DNA from: Xanthocytophaga flava
GTDB lineage: Bacteria; Bacteroidota; Bacteroidia; Cytophagales; 172606-1
Length of the DNA: 64,000 nucleotides
Assembly (NCBI GenBank): GCA_030068525.1
Contig: JASJOS010000020.1
Location: forward strand, 105,186 to 169,185
Direction: 5' to 3'
Both the position numbers and the translations under genes were made by a program. The notes below the pieces were generated by a model that was given only the letters and a program-made list of their open reading frames with translations, had not been told where the DNA came from and made no database searches. Positions 1-8,117 of the stretch are shown here, piece by piece. Numbering within the stretch: position 1 is the stretch's first letter; each line of letters opens with the position of its first letter.

Positions 1-1
1 A

Positions 2-1756
2 AGTATCTATGACTTTGCTTGTGGCCCGGTTGATCTGAAAGTGACATTTACCTCTCCGTTACTTATGAGTAATCTCGACGTTCTTTCTCGTCCGGTTTCC
101 TATGTGACATTTGATATGCAATCCAATGATGGAAAACCACATGATGTACAACTGTATTTTGATGCTTCTGCAGAATTAGCAGTAAACAATTCGGAACAGA
201 CAGTAATTGGTAAAAGATCGTCTAATGAAACACTACATATTCTGAGTGCAGGTACTCAGTCACAAAAGATGTTAGAGACGAAAGGGGATAATGTACGTAT
301 TGATTGGGGGTATGTCTATGTGGCTGCTGGAAAATCACCACAAACAACTACTGTGATTACAGAGGCTCCTAAGGCACATGCTGCTTTTACTCAGACAGGA
401 ATTCTTCCTAAAACAGATGATGCCTTGACGGCCCGTGAAGTGGGAAGCCAACCAACGGTATTGGCTATTAGCTATAATCTAGGAAAAGTAAGTACAACTC
501 CGGCTTCTACACATGTACTGGTTGGCTATGATGACATTCAATCTGTAGAGTTTTTTAAAACGCCTTTGAAGGCATGGTGGAGACGAAACTCAGGAACTAG
601 CTTTGAGAAAATGTTGGTTTCTGCAGAGAAAGAATACAAACAACTTATACAGGAGTGTACAAGTTTTGATCAGCAATTGTACAAAGATGCCCTTCAATCT
701 GGTGGTGAGGAGTACGCACAATTATGTGAGCTAGGCTATAGACAAGCAATTGCCGCCCACAAGTTGGTAGCGGGTCCGGATGGAATACCTTTCTTTTTCT
801 CAAAGGAAAACTTTAGTAATGGCTCCATTGGAACAGTAGACGTAACTTACCCATCTGCGCCTTTGTTTTTGTTATATAATCCGACTTTGCTGAAGGGTAT
901 GATGGACCCTATTTTTTACTATACCGAAAGTGGAAAGTGGACAAAGCCCTTTGCTGCTCATGATGTTGGTACGTATCCTCAAGCAAACGGACAGACATAT
1001 GGAGAAGACATGCCTGTAGAGGAAAGCGGTAATATGCTTATTCTGGCTACTGCTATTGCTGAGGTAGAGGGAAATGCCGACTATGCTAAAAAGCACTGGA
1101 AAGCATTGACTATCTGGGCCGAATACCTGAAAAAAGCGGGACTTGATCCTGAAAACCAACTATGTACAGACGATTTTGCAGGCCATTTGGCTCACAATGC
1201 TAACTTATCCATCAAAGCCATTCTGGGAATAGCAGGTTACGGAAAGCTAGCCGCAATGCAGGGTGATGCCAGTACTGCTGCAACCTACAATGCATTAGCC
1301 AAAGATATGGCACAAAAATGGACCCAAATGGCTCAGGATGGAGATCATTACAGCCTTACTTTTGACAAAAAAGGGACCTGGAGCCAGAAATACAATCTGG
1401 TATGGGATAAAATGCTGGGAATGAATATATTCTCTCCTGAAATTGCCAAAAAGGAAATCAGTTATTATCTGACAAAACAAAATAAGTTTGGCCTTCCTCT
1501 GGATAGCCGGAAAAGCTATACCAAGTCTGACTGGATTATATGGACTGCTACTCTGACAAATTCACCAAAGGATTTCCAGCAGATTCTTCATCCTGTATAT
1601 GTTTTTGCCAATGAAGGTCCTAGCCGTATTCCATTGAGTGACTGGCATGAAACTACCAATGGTGAGTCTGTAGGATTCCGGGCAAGATCTGTAGTAGGAG
1701 GGTATTATATTAAATTGTTAGATGACTACCTGAAAAAGAAACAGTCCAAAAATTAA
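2..1756 (+). CDS. Glutaminase family protein (DUF5127/DUF4965/DUF1793), 5' end outside window
   Basis: The reading frame is open from base 2, so the gene starts outside the window; the GTG at 41 is an internal codon. The visible 584 residues correspond to the C-terminal two thirds of GtaA-like glutaminases, which are usually about 800 residues. The order is the end of a DUF5127 domain, then DUF4965 and the helical (alpha/alpha) DUF1793 region. Segments such as DVGTYPQANGQTYGEDMPVE and LCTDDFAGHLAHNANLSIKA are typical of this family. Family members are secreted or surface enzymes proposed to release ammonia from glutamine; substrate is not proven here. A hairpin terminator follows 40 bases after the stop. 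Confidence 0.85.
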   Translation, partial: SIYDFACGPVDLKVTFTSPLLMSNLDVLSRPVSYVTFDMQSNDGKPHDVQLYFDASAELAVNNSEQTVIGKRSSNETLHILSAGTQSQKMLETKGDNVRIDWGYVYVAAGKSPQTTTVITEAPKAHAAFTQTGILPKTDDALTAREVGSQPTVLAISYNLGKVSTTPASTHVLVGYDDIQSVEFFKTPLKAWWRRNSGTSFEKMLVSAEKEYKQLIQECTSFDQQLYKDALQSGGEEYAQLCELGYRQAIAAHKLVAGPDGIPFFFSKENFSNGSIGTVDVTYPSAPLFLLYNPTLLKGMMDPIFYYTESGKWTKPFAAHDVGTYPQANGQTYGEDMPVEESGNMLILATAIAEVEGNADYAKKHWKALTIWAEYLKKAGLDPENQLCTDDFAGHLAHNANLSIKAILGIAGYGKLAAMQGDASTAATYNALAKDMAQKWTQMAQDGDHYSLTFDKKGTWSQKYNLVWDKMLGMNIFSPEIAKKEISYYLTKQNKFGLPLDSRKSYTKSDWIIWTATLTNSPKDFQQILHPVYVFANEGPSRIPLSDWHETTNGESVGFRARSVVGGYYIKLLDDYLKKKQSKN

Positions 1757-1796
1757 AAATTACCTGATCGCTGTTCATTTTGATTTTTTAACAGCC

Positions 1797-1833
1797 AAAG
1801 CCATCTTTTGGAGTAATTCCGAAAGGTGGCTTT
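1797..1833 (+). terminator. Rho-independent type terminator after the glutaminase gene
   Basis: The arms AAAGCCATCTTT (1797-1808) and AAAGGTGGCTTT (1822-1833) pair over 12 bp with one G-T pair. A T-rich stretch follows. Confidence 0.7.
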
Positions 1834-1958
1834 GAGGTTTTATAAATAAATACAAATAGCTTCTTCTCTATTAAGTGTCTGGCTTTCTGTTTTGTAGTGT
1901 AACTGGATATTCCCCTGCAACTTTCTGTAACAACTGATTTTTTTTCAATTATTTCTTT

Positions 1959-1997
1959 GAATACATAGATAATAATACTATGTTTATCTATGTATTC
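1959..1997. promoter_or_regulatory. Perfect 14-bp inverted repeat over the padR start: candidate PadR operator
   Basis: GAATACATAGATAA (1959-1972) is repeated as its exact complement at 1984-1997, with an 11-base spacer. The right arm contains the ATG start codon (1990-1992). A second, nested pair ACATAG (1963-1968) and CTATGT (1978-1983) shares the same DNA. PadR-type repressors commonly bind ACAT/ATGT dyads and often repress their own operon. Binding here is inferred from position and symmetry. Confidence 0.65.
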
Positions 1998-2328
1998 GAA
2001 AGATCTGATTAGAGGTACCCTTACCCCTATTATCCTGAAGTTATTATATCCAAACAGGAAGATGTATGGATATGAAATATGCCAAAAAGTAAAAGAGTTG
2101 ACCAATGAGGACCTTCTTATAAAAGAAGGTTCTCTGTATCCTGCGTTGCATAAGCTGATGGATGATGGCTTAATCAACGTTGAAGAGGTTTTGATCGGAA
2201 ACAGACCCAGACGTTATTATCAACTTACAGCAGAAGGGAAGCTAGAAGCAGAACATAGAACAACCGAGTTAAACCGATTTCTTAAAACGATGCAGTTATT
2301 TCTGGAAAAAGCTACTAATTCTTTATAG
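1990..2328 (+). CDS. PadR family transcriptional regulator
   Basis: This 112-residue protein is a short PadR repressor with a winged-helix domain over almost its full length. It has the family pattern YGYEICQKVKE, the recognition segment IKEGSLYPALHKLMDDGLI, and a wing RRYYQLTAEGK. It has little C-terminal dimerisation domain, as in PadR subfamily 2. It is the first gene of a five-gene operon: the next gene begins 2 bases after its stop. The perfect palindrome over its start codon suggests that it represses itself and the downstream transporter genes. The inducing signal is unknown. Confidence 0.9.
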   Translation: MYSKDLIRGTLTPIILKLLYPNRKMYGYEICQKVKELTNEDLLIKEGSLYPALHKLMDDGLINVEEVLIGNRPRRYYQLTAEGKLEAEHRTTELNRFLKTMQLFLEKATNSL

Positions 2329-2330
2329 CT

Positions 2331-3131
2331 ATGTTAACAGACAAACAGATAGACATAATAAAGAAAGATCTTAATCAGAATGGCATTAGAATGCCAGGGC
2401 TAGAGAATGATTTACTGGATCATTTGCTCTGTAGTATTGAAGTATATATGAGCAAAGGATATTCCTTTGAGGAAGCTTATCGCTGTGCATTGTATGATCT
2501 TCATGGGGAATCTACAATCATAACTATTCAACAGGAAACTATTCATCTGATAAATGAAGGTAGGAGTAGAGTAAAGAATCTGATTTATTATGGTTGCCTG
2601 TTAAGTTGTTTAATTGCTCCTTTCAATTTATTTACAACGGGTGTAAATCCCGGATTGATTTTGGTTTGTATCTCTTTATCGATCTTTTTTATTTATCACA
2701 GTATATTCCTACACAGAAAGCAAAACGATCTTAGACGTAATCTGTTCCTATTTACAATCATAACCAGTCTTGCTGTACTCAGCGTTTTTATTTTTCTATT
2801 CATTGAGTTTGAAGGTAAAGGATTGTTAGGAATGCTATTATGGGTCAGTCTGATTCTAGCCATAGCTATTCCTTTTTATTTAAAAGCAATAAAGAGAAGT
2901 CTTTCAATGAATAATACAATGATAGACTTCTTTTCCTTTGCATTGGAGCTTACTGCAATTATCAGTTTGTTGTGGATTCCACTGGCATTATCTATAAAGT
3001 TGTTCAGATCAAATGTAGCTGTCGTATTCTTTCTGGATGACCTCGTTTTAATAGCAATTTGCGCCTTCAGTGTATCTATTATGCTGAAGAAGGCAGGAGA
3101 GTTGAAACTGTATCTACAAAAATACCTGTAA
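2331..3131 (+). CDS. Multi-pass membrane protein with HAAS/permease-prefix-like N-terminus
   Basis: The first about 75 of 266 residues form a soluble helical region (LENDLLDHLLCSIEVYMSKG, then FEEAYRCALYDL) that resembles the HAAS or permease-prefix domain, which commonly accompanies PadR regulators in Bacteroidota. About six hydrophobic segments follow from residue 85 to near the C-terminus. It lies between padR and an ABC ATPase with almost no spacing. A plausible role is a membrane partner or sensor of the ABC system. No catalytic motif is visible and the function is unproven. Confidence 0.75.
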   Translation: MLTDKQIDIIKKDLNQNGIRMPGLENDLLDHLLCSIEVYMSKGYSFEEAYRCALYDLHGESTIITIQQETIHLINEGRSRVKNLIYYGCLLSCLIAPFNLFTTGVNPGLILVCISLSIFFIYHSIFLHRKQNDLRRNLFLFTIITSLAVLSVFIFLFIEFEGKGLLGMLLWVSLILAIAIPFYLKAIKRSLSMNNTMIDFFSFALELTAIISLLWIPLALSIKLFRSNVAVVFFLDDLVLIAICAFSVSIMLKKAGELKLYLQKYL

Positions 3132-3142
3132 CTGATTGGAGT

Positions 3143-3847
3143 ATGAATGCAATTGAGACAAAAAATCTGAGTTTCGGTTATAAGAAAGAGAATATACTTA
3201 GAACTCTTAATCTTAAGATACCTGAGAATTCAATTTTTGGCTTTTTAGGGATCAATGGCGCAGGAAAAAGTACTACCATCCGACTTCTTCTTGGATTGCT
3301 TTCTGCACAAAAAGGTTCTGTATTTTTGTTTGGAAAAGAGTTGTCAAAGAATAAACCAGAGTTATTACATAAGGTAGGAGCGCTGATTGACCATTCTACC
3401 TTTTATCCTCATCTATCTGCCCATAATAATCTAAAAGTTCTTGCTGTATTACTAGGGATAAGTAATAGTAGGATTGAGCAAATACTTGAATTAGTGGGAT
3501 TAAGTACAGAAGGCGATAAACGAGTTGGGAATTATTCTGTAGGAATGAAACAACGGTTAGGGCTTGCAATGGCCTTGATTAATGATCCCCCTTTACTAAT
3601 TCTGGACGAACCAGCTAATGGATTGGACCCTCTTGGTATCATTGAACTAAGAAATTTATTGATTACTCTTCATAAAGATCATGGCAAAACAATTTTTCTT
3701 TCCTCACATTTATTGGATGAGTTAGATAAGATCATAACAAATGTAGCTGTTATTCATAAAGGTGAAATTCAATTTCAGGGAACAAAGGAAAAGTTGATCG
3801 AACAATCTGGAAATCTGGAAAAATCTTTTCTAGCACTTACCACCTAA
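3143..3847 (+). CDS. ABC transporter ATP-binding protein
   Basis: The 234-residue nucleotide-binding subunit has Walker A GINGAGKST (36-44), a signature loop YSVGMKQ (131-137), Walker B LLILDE (151-156) and an H-loop histidine at 189. It resembles ATPases of ABC-2 drug, lantibiotic or bacteriocin-immunity exporters. I chose the ATG at 3143 because TTGGAG precedes it and the homologous region starts there; the frame stays open upstream into the preceding gene. The permease follows 5 bases later. The substrate cannot be read from the sequence. Confidence 0.92.
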   Translation: MNAIETKNLSFGYKKENILRTLNLKIPENSIFGFLGINGAGKSTTIRLLLGLLSAQKGSVFLFGKELSKNKPELLHKVGALIDHSTFYPHLSAHNNLKVLAVLLGISNSRIEQILELVGLSTEGDKRVGNYSVGMKQRLGLAMALINDPPLLILDEPANGLDPLGIIELRNLLITLHKDHGKTIFLSSHLLDELDKIITNVAVIHKGEIQFQGTKEKLIEQSGNLEKSFLALTT

Positions 3848-3852
3848 CGAGG

Positions 3853-4644
3853 ATGCATACTTATCTAATCCTATTTCGCAATGGATTTATTTCTGAGTTT
3901 TTAAAACACAGAAATACTTTTCTTCTATGGTTTGTTCTGTTAGTACCTTTAGTTATCACTACTGTTACTTTTCTGACTGTTTGGGCCGATCATGCATTAG
4001 ATGTCATAAATCCCTGGCGTTGGTACGTTGTCTTTAACTATAAACCCTACTTTCATATTTTCGTTTTTCTTCAGATTCTTTTGATATGTCATGTCAATTA
4101 TATAGAACACAGAAATAATACATGGAAAAATCTGAGGGTTTTATCAGTACCATTTGAAGTTGTGTTCTTTTCAAAAATCGTGTTTGCCTATTTTATTTTG
4201 ATCATAAATGTGCTGGAATTCTATTCCTTTATCATGTTAAGCGGCTATGTGTTATCAAAACTAAGACCAGAACTAGGCTTTCAGGATACTAATTACTGGA
4301 TTGAGGCATTTATTCCTTCTTGCAAGTTTATTGCAGCATCTGCAAGCATTACTTCTATTCTATATTGCGTTAGCTATTATGTCAAATCCATACTTGTTGC
4401 AATCATTATTGGATTGCTGGGATATGTCTCTGCCTTTGTTCTTTTTTTATACACTAATAGATCTGGATATACAGGATTTCCTTATGCACAATGGCATCCT
4501 TTTAATTTTTCTGCATTGGCTTTTGATTCCTTTGGTACTGGAAATCATCTTTTGAACATGGAATATGTTTACTATGGCTTTATTGGAGGAGTATTGCTTT
4601 TATGTATGCATTATCTGTTGACCCGTTACAAAAGTGTCATATGA
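3853..4644 (+). CDS. ABC-2 type transporter permease
   Basis: This 263-residue protein has about six membrane segments, with the layout of small ABC-2 permeases such as those paired with bacitracin or lantibiotic immunity ATPases. An internal segment WRWYVVFNYKPYFHIFVFLQ precedes a loop (NYIEHRNNTWKNLRVLSVPF) typical of this permease group. It directly follows its ATPase gene. Its stop codon overlaps the start of the next gene in an ATGA arrangement (4641-4644), so the transporter and the downstream lipoprotein are probably translated together. Confidence 0.85.
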   Translation: MHTYLILFRNGFISEFLKHRNTFLLWFVLLVPLVITTVTFLTVWADHALDVINPWRWYVVFNYKPYFHIFVFLQILLICHVNYIEHRNNTWKNLRVLSVPFEVVFFSKIVFAYFILIINVLEFYSFIMLSGYVLSKLRPELGFQDTNYWIEAFIPSCKFIAASASITSILYCVSYYVKSILVAIIIGLLGYVSAFVLFLYTNRSGYTGFPYAQWHPFNFSALAFDSFGTGNHLLNMEYVYYGFIGGVLLLCMHYLLTRYKSVI

Positions 4645-6191
4645 ACATACGTTATTTTTATACTATACTTTTGAGTCTCTGGCTGTTATTTCCCGCATGC
4701 AACAAGTATGATGCAGATATTGGAAATTATAAATATGGAGTTTCAAGTTGGCAGGGTACCAATGTATACTCAGAAAGATATAGAGGAGCTATAGAAAGGG
4801 CCAGAAAAATAGTGACTGAGTCAAATCGAGGCATTGGCCTGCCTGGAGCTCAGGTTGCAATAGCTGTAGATGGCCAAATATGCTGGTCTGAGAATTTTGG
4901 ATTTTCTGATCTTAGCAAGGGAACACTTGTAAATTCCACAACTATTTTTAGAATTGCCAGTGTATCCAAGTTATTTACAGCAAGTGCGCTAGGCAAATTG
5001 ATTGAAAAAGGGAAAATACATCTGGATTCAACTATCACCTATTACTTACCAGATTTACCAGAACACTATTCCCATATTACAATCAGACATCTGGTAAGTC
5101 ATCAATCTGGAATACGGCATTACTATGGGGCTGACAAGTCAGAGAAAACAGAGCATTATACTCATGTAGAAGACGCATTGAGGCTTTTTTCTAATGCTCC
5201 TTTGTTGTTTCCTGCCGGACAGAAATGTGAATATTCCTCTTACAACTTTTCAATAGTAAGTGCTATTATTCAACGCGTTTCCGGCAAATCATTTTTAAAA
5301 TACTTACAGGATGAGATTTGGATTCCGGCTGGACTAAAGAATACCTTTGGTGAGATTCCAGTGAACCGGATCAAAGATATAACTAAGTTCTATATAAAAA
5401 GTTCTTCTGATGCGAGTTGGGTGGATGCCTCCTTTCAGGATTTAAGTTTCAATTGGGGTGGTGCAGGATTGAGCTCCAATGCCAACGATCTGGTATTATT
5501 TGGAAATGCATTGTTAACAAACAAATTATTTAGTAAAGAAACGATGAGGATGATGTGTACGCCTCAACTAACCTCTCAAAAAGACACTACAGGTTTTGGA
5601 ATTGGATTTATTTTGTATGAGACAGCAGATAATGAAGTGATTATAGGTCATGGAGGATTTATGCCTACTGCAAAGGCATACATATTACTATTTCCTGAAT
5701 CCAATCTTGTTATTGCATTTACTTCAAATACTGCAATGGTGAACTTTGCCGATGAGACATTGGTAGAAATTGCTCATATTTTCTTAAAGGAGAAAAAGGA
5801 TGAAAATCATTTCCTGTTTAACAGGATGTTAAATCAGCGTTGGACTGGTTTGTGGCAGATAAAAATTGAAAATGGAGAAGAAAAATATGATAATGCCTAT
5901 TTATATTTCTATGAAGTATCCAATATGTTGAAAGGATCTATCTTTTTTGATAATAGGGAACCTGTACCATTTGAAATAACAGACTTAAAAGAAGATTCTA
6001 TTCAACTGATAGCTCCTTTGAGATCACATACAGCCATGATTCAATTGGTGCTAAAAAATGGGAATATATCTGGTAAAAGCTATTACAATAAGCCCTTAAC
6101 ATATCTTTTCAAAAAACAGTTATCAACGGAGCCTGAACTAGCTAAAATGCTTAAGCCGAAAAATATGAGAGATGGGATACGGGTAAACTAA
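4641..6191 (+). CDS. Serine hydrolase lipoprotein, beta-lactamase/PBP (class C, S12-like) family
   Basis: This 516-residue protein starts with a lipoprotein signal ending in LFPAC (Cys20). The three active-site motifs of the class C beta-lactamase/DD-peptidase/esterase fold are present: SVSK (Ser107, Lys110), YSS (Tyr198) and HGG (337-339). A C-terminal beta-rich region of about 120 residues is extra. Such proteins act outside the inner membrane on peptidoglycan peptides, D-amino-acid peptides or esters. The start at 4641 gives the lipobox and overlaps the permease stop codon. The coupling suggests that it modifies a compound the transporter handles, but this is inference. A true beta-lactamase role is less likely. 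Confidence 0.85.
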   Translation: MNIRYFYTILLSLWLLFPACNKYDADIGNYKYGVSSWQGTNVYSERYRGAIERARKIVTESNRGIGLPGAQVAIAVDGQICWSENFGFSDLSKGTLVNSTTIFRIASVSKLFTASALGKLIEKGKIHLDSTITYYLPDLPEHYSHITIRHLVSHQSGIRHYYGADKSEKTEHYTHVEDALRLFSNAPLLFPAGQKCEYSSYNFSIVSAIIQRVSGKSFLKYLQDEIWIPAGLKNTFGEIPVNRIKDITKFYIKSSSDASWVDASFQDLSFNWGGAGLSSNANDLVLFGNALLTNKLFSKETMRMMCTPQLTSQKDTTGFGIGFILYETADNEVIIGHGGFMPTAKAYILLFPESNLVIAFTSNTAMVNFADETLVEIAHIFLKEKKDENHFLFNRMLNQRWTGLWQIKIENGEEKYDNAYLYFYEVSNMLKGSIFFDNREPVPFEITDLKEDSIQLIAPLRSHTAMIQLVLKNGNISGKSYYNKPLTYLFKKQLSTEPELAKMLKPKNMRDGIRVN

Positions 6192-6275
6192 TTAGTCCTT
6201 TCATCATTACTTGTAGAAGCCCTGATAGTTCATGAAATTAGTATGAACAGTTTCATGGCTAATTAAAATAGAAAC

Positions 6276-6298
6276 AAGTACTTACTTATAAGTACTTT
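6276..6298. promoter_or_regulatory. Paired AAGTACTT palindromes upstream of the AraC gene: candidate operator
   Basis: AAGTACTT occurs at 6276-6283 and again at 6290-6297. The layout resembles the site before the HxlR gene at 15459-15482, where GTACTT and AAGTACTT flank a similar spacer (ACTT plus a few bases). A third AAGTACTT lies at 6398-6405, just before the AraC start codon. Confidence 0.4.
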
Positions 6299-6374
6299 CG
6301 CTATGATAGTTTAACTTATTAAAGAGCATTGTTTTGAAGTTATTTCATTGATAAACAAGTGGTTATATTGAAAA

Positions 6375-6406
6375 AATAATATAAACTAATTTAGTTGAAG
6401 TACTTA
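6375..6406 (+). repeat. Dispersed 32-bp repeat, copy A
   Basis: These 32 bases match 29 of 32 positions of 21342-21373. The last 18-20 bases also resemble 46020-46039. This copy ends on the first base of the AraC gene's start codon. Confidence 0.55.
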
Positions 6407-6789
6407 TGACATATTACAATCAACAGGTTTTACGAATCAGAGAACAGTATTATCCTAAGCCCTATATCATAGATCGGTTAATACAGGCACGTAAGCTGAT
6501 TGATCAGCATTCAGGTTCATCTATTTGTATAGATTCTATGTCAGATAAGGTCTCCTTATCGAAATTTCATTTCATCCGGTTATTCAAACGTTGCTATGGC
6601 CGCACTCCTCATCAGTATCTGATAGAACGCAGGATCAGTGAAGCAAAGATTCTATTAAGTAAAAATATGTCTGTTATGGACACCTGTTTTCAGATAGGTT
6701 TTGAGAGTCCCACTTCATTTGCCCTTTTATTCAAAAGATACACTGGTTTAACACCTTCCGACTATCGTCAAAAAAGCAATTTTCGATAA
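6406..6789 (+). CDS. AraC family transcriptional regulator, DNA-binding domain only
   Basis: At 127 residues this is little more than the AraC DNA-binding unit. The first helix-turn-helix covers about residues 33-75 (DKVSLSKFHFIRLFKRCYG) and the second 85-122 (GFESPTSFALLFKRYTGLTP). No ligand-binding domain is present, so regulation may occur through expression or a partner. The VOC gene starts about 50 bases downstream on the same strand and probably shares the transcript. The region before it holds repeated AAGTACTT palindromes. Confidence 0.88.
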   Translation: MTYYNQQVLRIREQYYPKPYIIDRLIQARKLIDQHSGSSICIDSMSDKVSLSKFHFIRLFKRCYGRTPHQYLIERRISEAKILLSKNMSVMDTCFQIGFESPTSFALLFKRYTGLTPSDYRQKSNFR

Positions 6790-6842
6790 GCGACTTAGAT
6801 GCTTAAACGGGATATTTGCTGGCACAAACCAACAGAGAAATC

Positions 6843-7229
6843 ATGAGAATTAGCTTATTGAGTGTCCTCGTCGATGACCAGGATAAAGCGTTAAACTTTT
6901 ACACCACAATATTGGGATTTATCAAAAAAACAGAAATTCCAATGGGAGAGCATAAATGGCTTACTTTAGTTTCAAAAGATGTACTCGATGGCGTAGAGCT
7001 TGTTCTGGAGCCTATAGCCTTTGAACCAGCAAAGATTTACCAGGAAGCATTGTTTGAAGCCGGGATTCCTTTGGTTGCTTTTCAGGTAAATGATGTAGAT
7101 GCTGAATACAGCCGACTAGTATCCTTAGATGTTGTGTTTAGTTTGCAACCTACACAAATGGGGACTGCAAAAATTGCGGTTTTTAATGATACTTGTGGCA
7201 ATCGTATCCAGATTTTTCAGGTACTTTAG
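6843..7229 (+). CDS. VOC family (glyoxalase/bleomycin-resistance fold) protein
   Basis: This 128-residue protein has the two beta-alpha-beta-beta-beta units of the VOC fold, beginning VLVDDQDKALNFYTTILGF and ending CGNRIQIFQV. Members include glyoxalase I, dioxygenases and binding proteins for bleomycin-like drugs. The exact reaction cannot be assigned. I chose ATG 6843; an in-frame TTG lies 27 bases upstream. It lies just downstream of the short AraC gene, which may control it. A very long hairpin follows its stop codon. Confidence 0.82.
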   Translation: MRISLLSVLVDDQDKALNFYTTILGFIKKTEIPMGEHKWLTLVSKDVLDGVELVLEPIAFEPAKIYQEALFEAGIPLVAFQVNDVDAEYSRLVSLDVVFSLQPTQMGTAKIAVFNDTCGNRIQIFQVL

Positions 7230-7251
7230 TAGGATTGAAACCTTTTTGTTT

Positions 7252-7306
7252 GCCAGAGCCATAGGAATATTTAGTATAAAAGCTAAAATATTCCTATGGC
7301 TCTGGC
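7252..7306. terminator. Long perfect hairpin (21-bp stem) after the VOC gene
   Basis: The arms 7252-7272 and 7286-7306 are exact complements (GCCAGAGCCATAGG and onward), separated by 13 bases. It lies 22 bases after the stop codon. There is no clear T-run behind it, so it may act as a terminator, a transcript-stabilising structure or a palindromic repeat. Confidence 0.55.
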
Positions 7307-7420
7307 CTTTGTAGTATACTTTAGAAAATTTGCAGATGTATTTGTTTAATTCAATTTAAGATATTTTTTTTTATATTTTGTTGCAAATCTTACATTTGTG
7401 TTACTAAACCTGGTGTACAA

Positions 7421-8029
7421 ATGCAACCTTCTGAAAAAAATCATGATGAAGTTCTATTTCAACACCTGCAAAATGGGGATAGTGACGCATTTGCAGAGTT
7501 GTATCGTCGGTATGTAAAAGTATTGTACAATTATGCCTATCGCCTGAGTGGTAGTAAAGACAAGGCACAGGATGCTGTACAGGATACATTTGTTGAAATC
7601 TGGAATAGAAGAGAATCAATCGGTAAGATACAGAATGCAAAAGCCTATTTGCTAAGCTGTACCCGACGTCGGTTAACCCTTGTGGTTCAGGAGCACAATT
7701 TTGTGAGTTCACTCTCCGTATCAGAAAGTTATCTTGATTTACTGGTCGCAGAACATACTGTTGAGCAGTTTATAATTACAGAAGAAAACTTCAGACAGAG
7801 TGTGTATTTACTAAAAAGTTGTTTGCAAGAATTGCCCAAACGTGAATATGAGTGTCTGCACCTCCGTTTTTTTGAAGAACTGAGCTATGAAGAGATTGCC
7901 CAGGTTATGAATATTACCACCCAGTCCGCACGAAATACTACCGGAAAAGCTTTAACAAAGCTCAGACAGCACTTTCCAAAATCTTTGCTGATTTCGCTAT
8001 TACCCTATGTCTTTCTGCTAATAGTATAA
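7421..8029 (+). CDS. ECF-type RNA polymerase sigma-70 factor
   Basis: This 202-residue sigma factor has region 2 at about 20-85 (FAELYRRYVKVLYNYAYRLS, then AQDAVQDTFVEIWNRRESI) and region 4 at about 140-185 (LPKREYECLHLRFFEELSYE). It has the hydrophobic C-terminal tail common in Bacteroidota members of this group. The FecR-type anti-sigma gene follows by 88 bases and a SusC/SusD pair comes after that, a standard arrangement in which the receptor signals through FecR to this sigma factor. A TACATTTG sequence at 7391-7398 may be its -7 promoter box, but no well-spaced -33 element is evident. Confidence 0.93.
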   Translation: MQPSEKNHDEVLFQHLQNGDSDAFAELYRRYVKVLYNYAYRLSGSKDKAQDAVQDTFVEIWNRRESIGKIQNAKAYLLSCTRRRLTLVVQEHNFVSSLSVSESYLDLLVAEHTVEQFIITEENFRQSVYLLKSCLQELPKREYECLHLRFFEELSYEEIAQVMNITTQSARNTTGKALTKLRQHFPKSLLISLLPYVFLLIV

Positions 8030-8117
8030 TTTTTAAAATTTTTTTTATAAATGAAGGGTTAAAAACTATTTTTTCCTCTCTATACCTTTAGTAAGAAAAA
8101 ATATAAGTTAATCCGAA

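Noticed and set aside
872..1159. A 95-codon frame opposite the glutaminase gene
   Set aside because: It is antisense to a clear, domain-supported gene and has no domain.
4641..6191. Calling the serine hydrolase a true beta-lactamase
   Set aside because: The motifs define a broad fold that includes esterases and peptidases. The long extra C-terminal region and ABC operon context favour another substrate.
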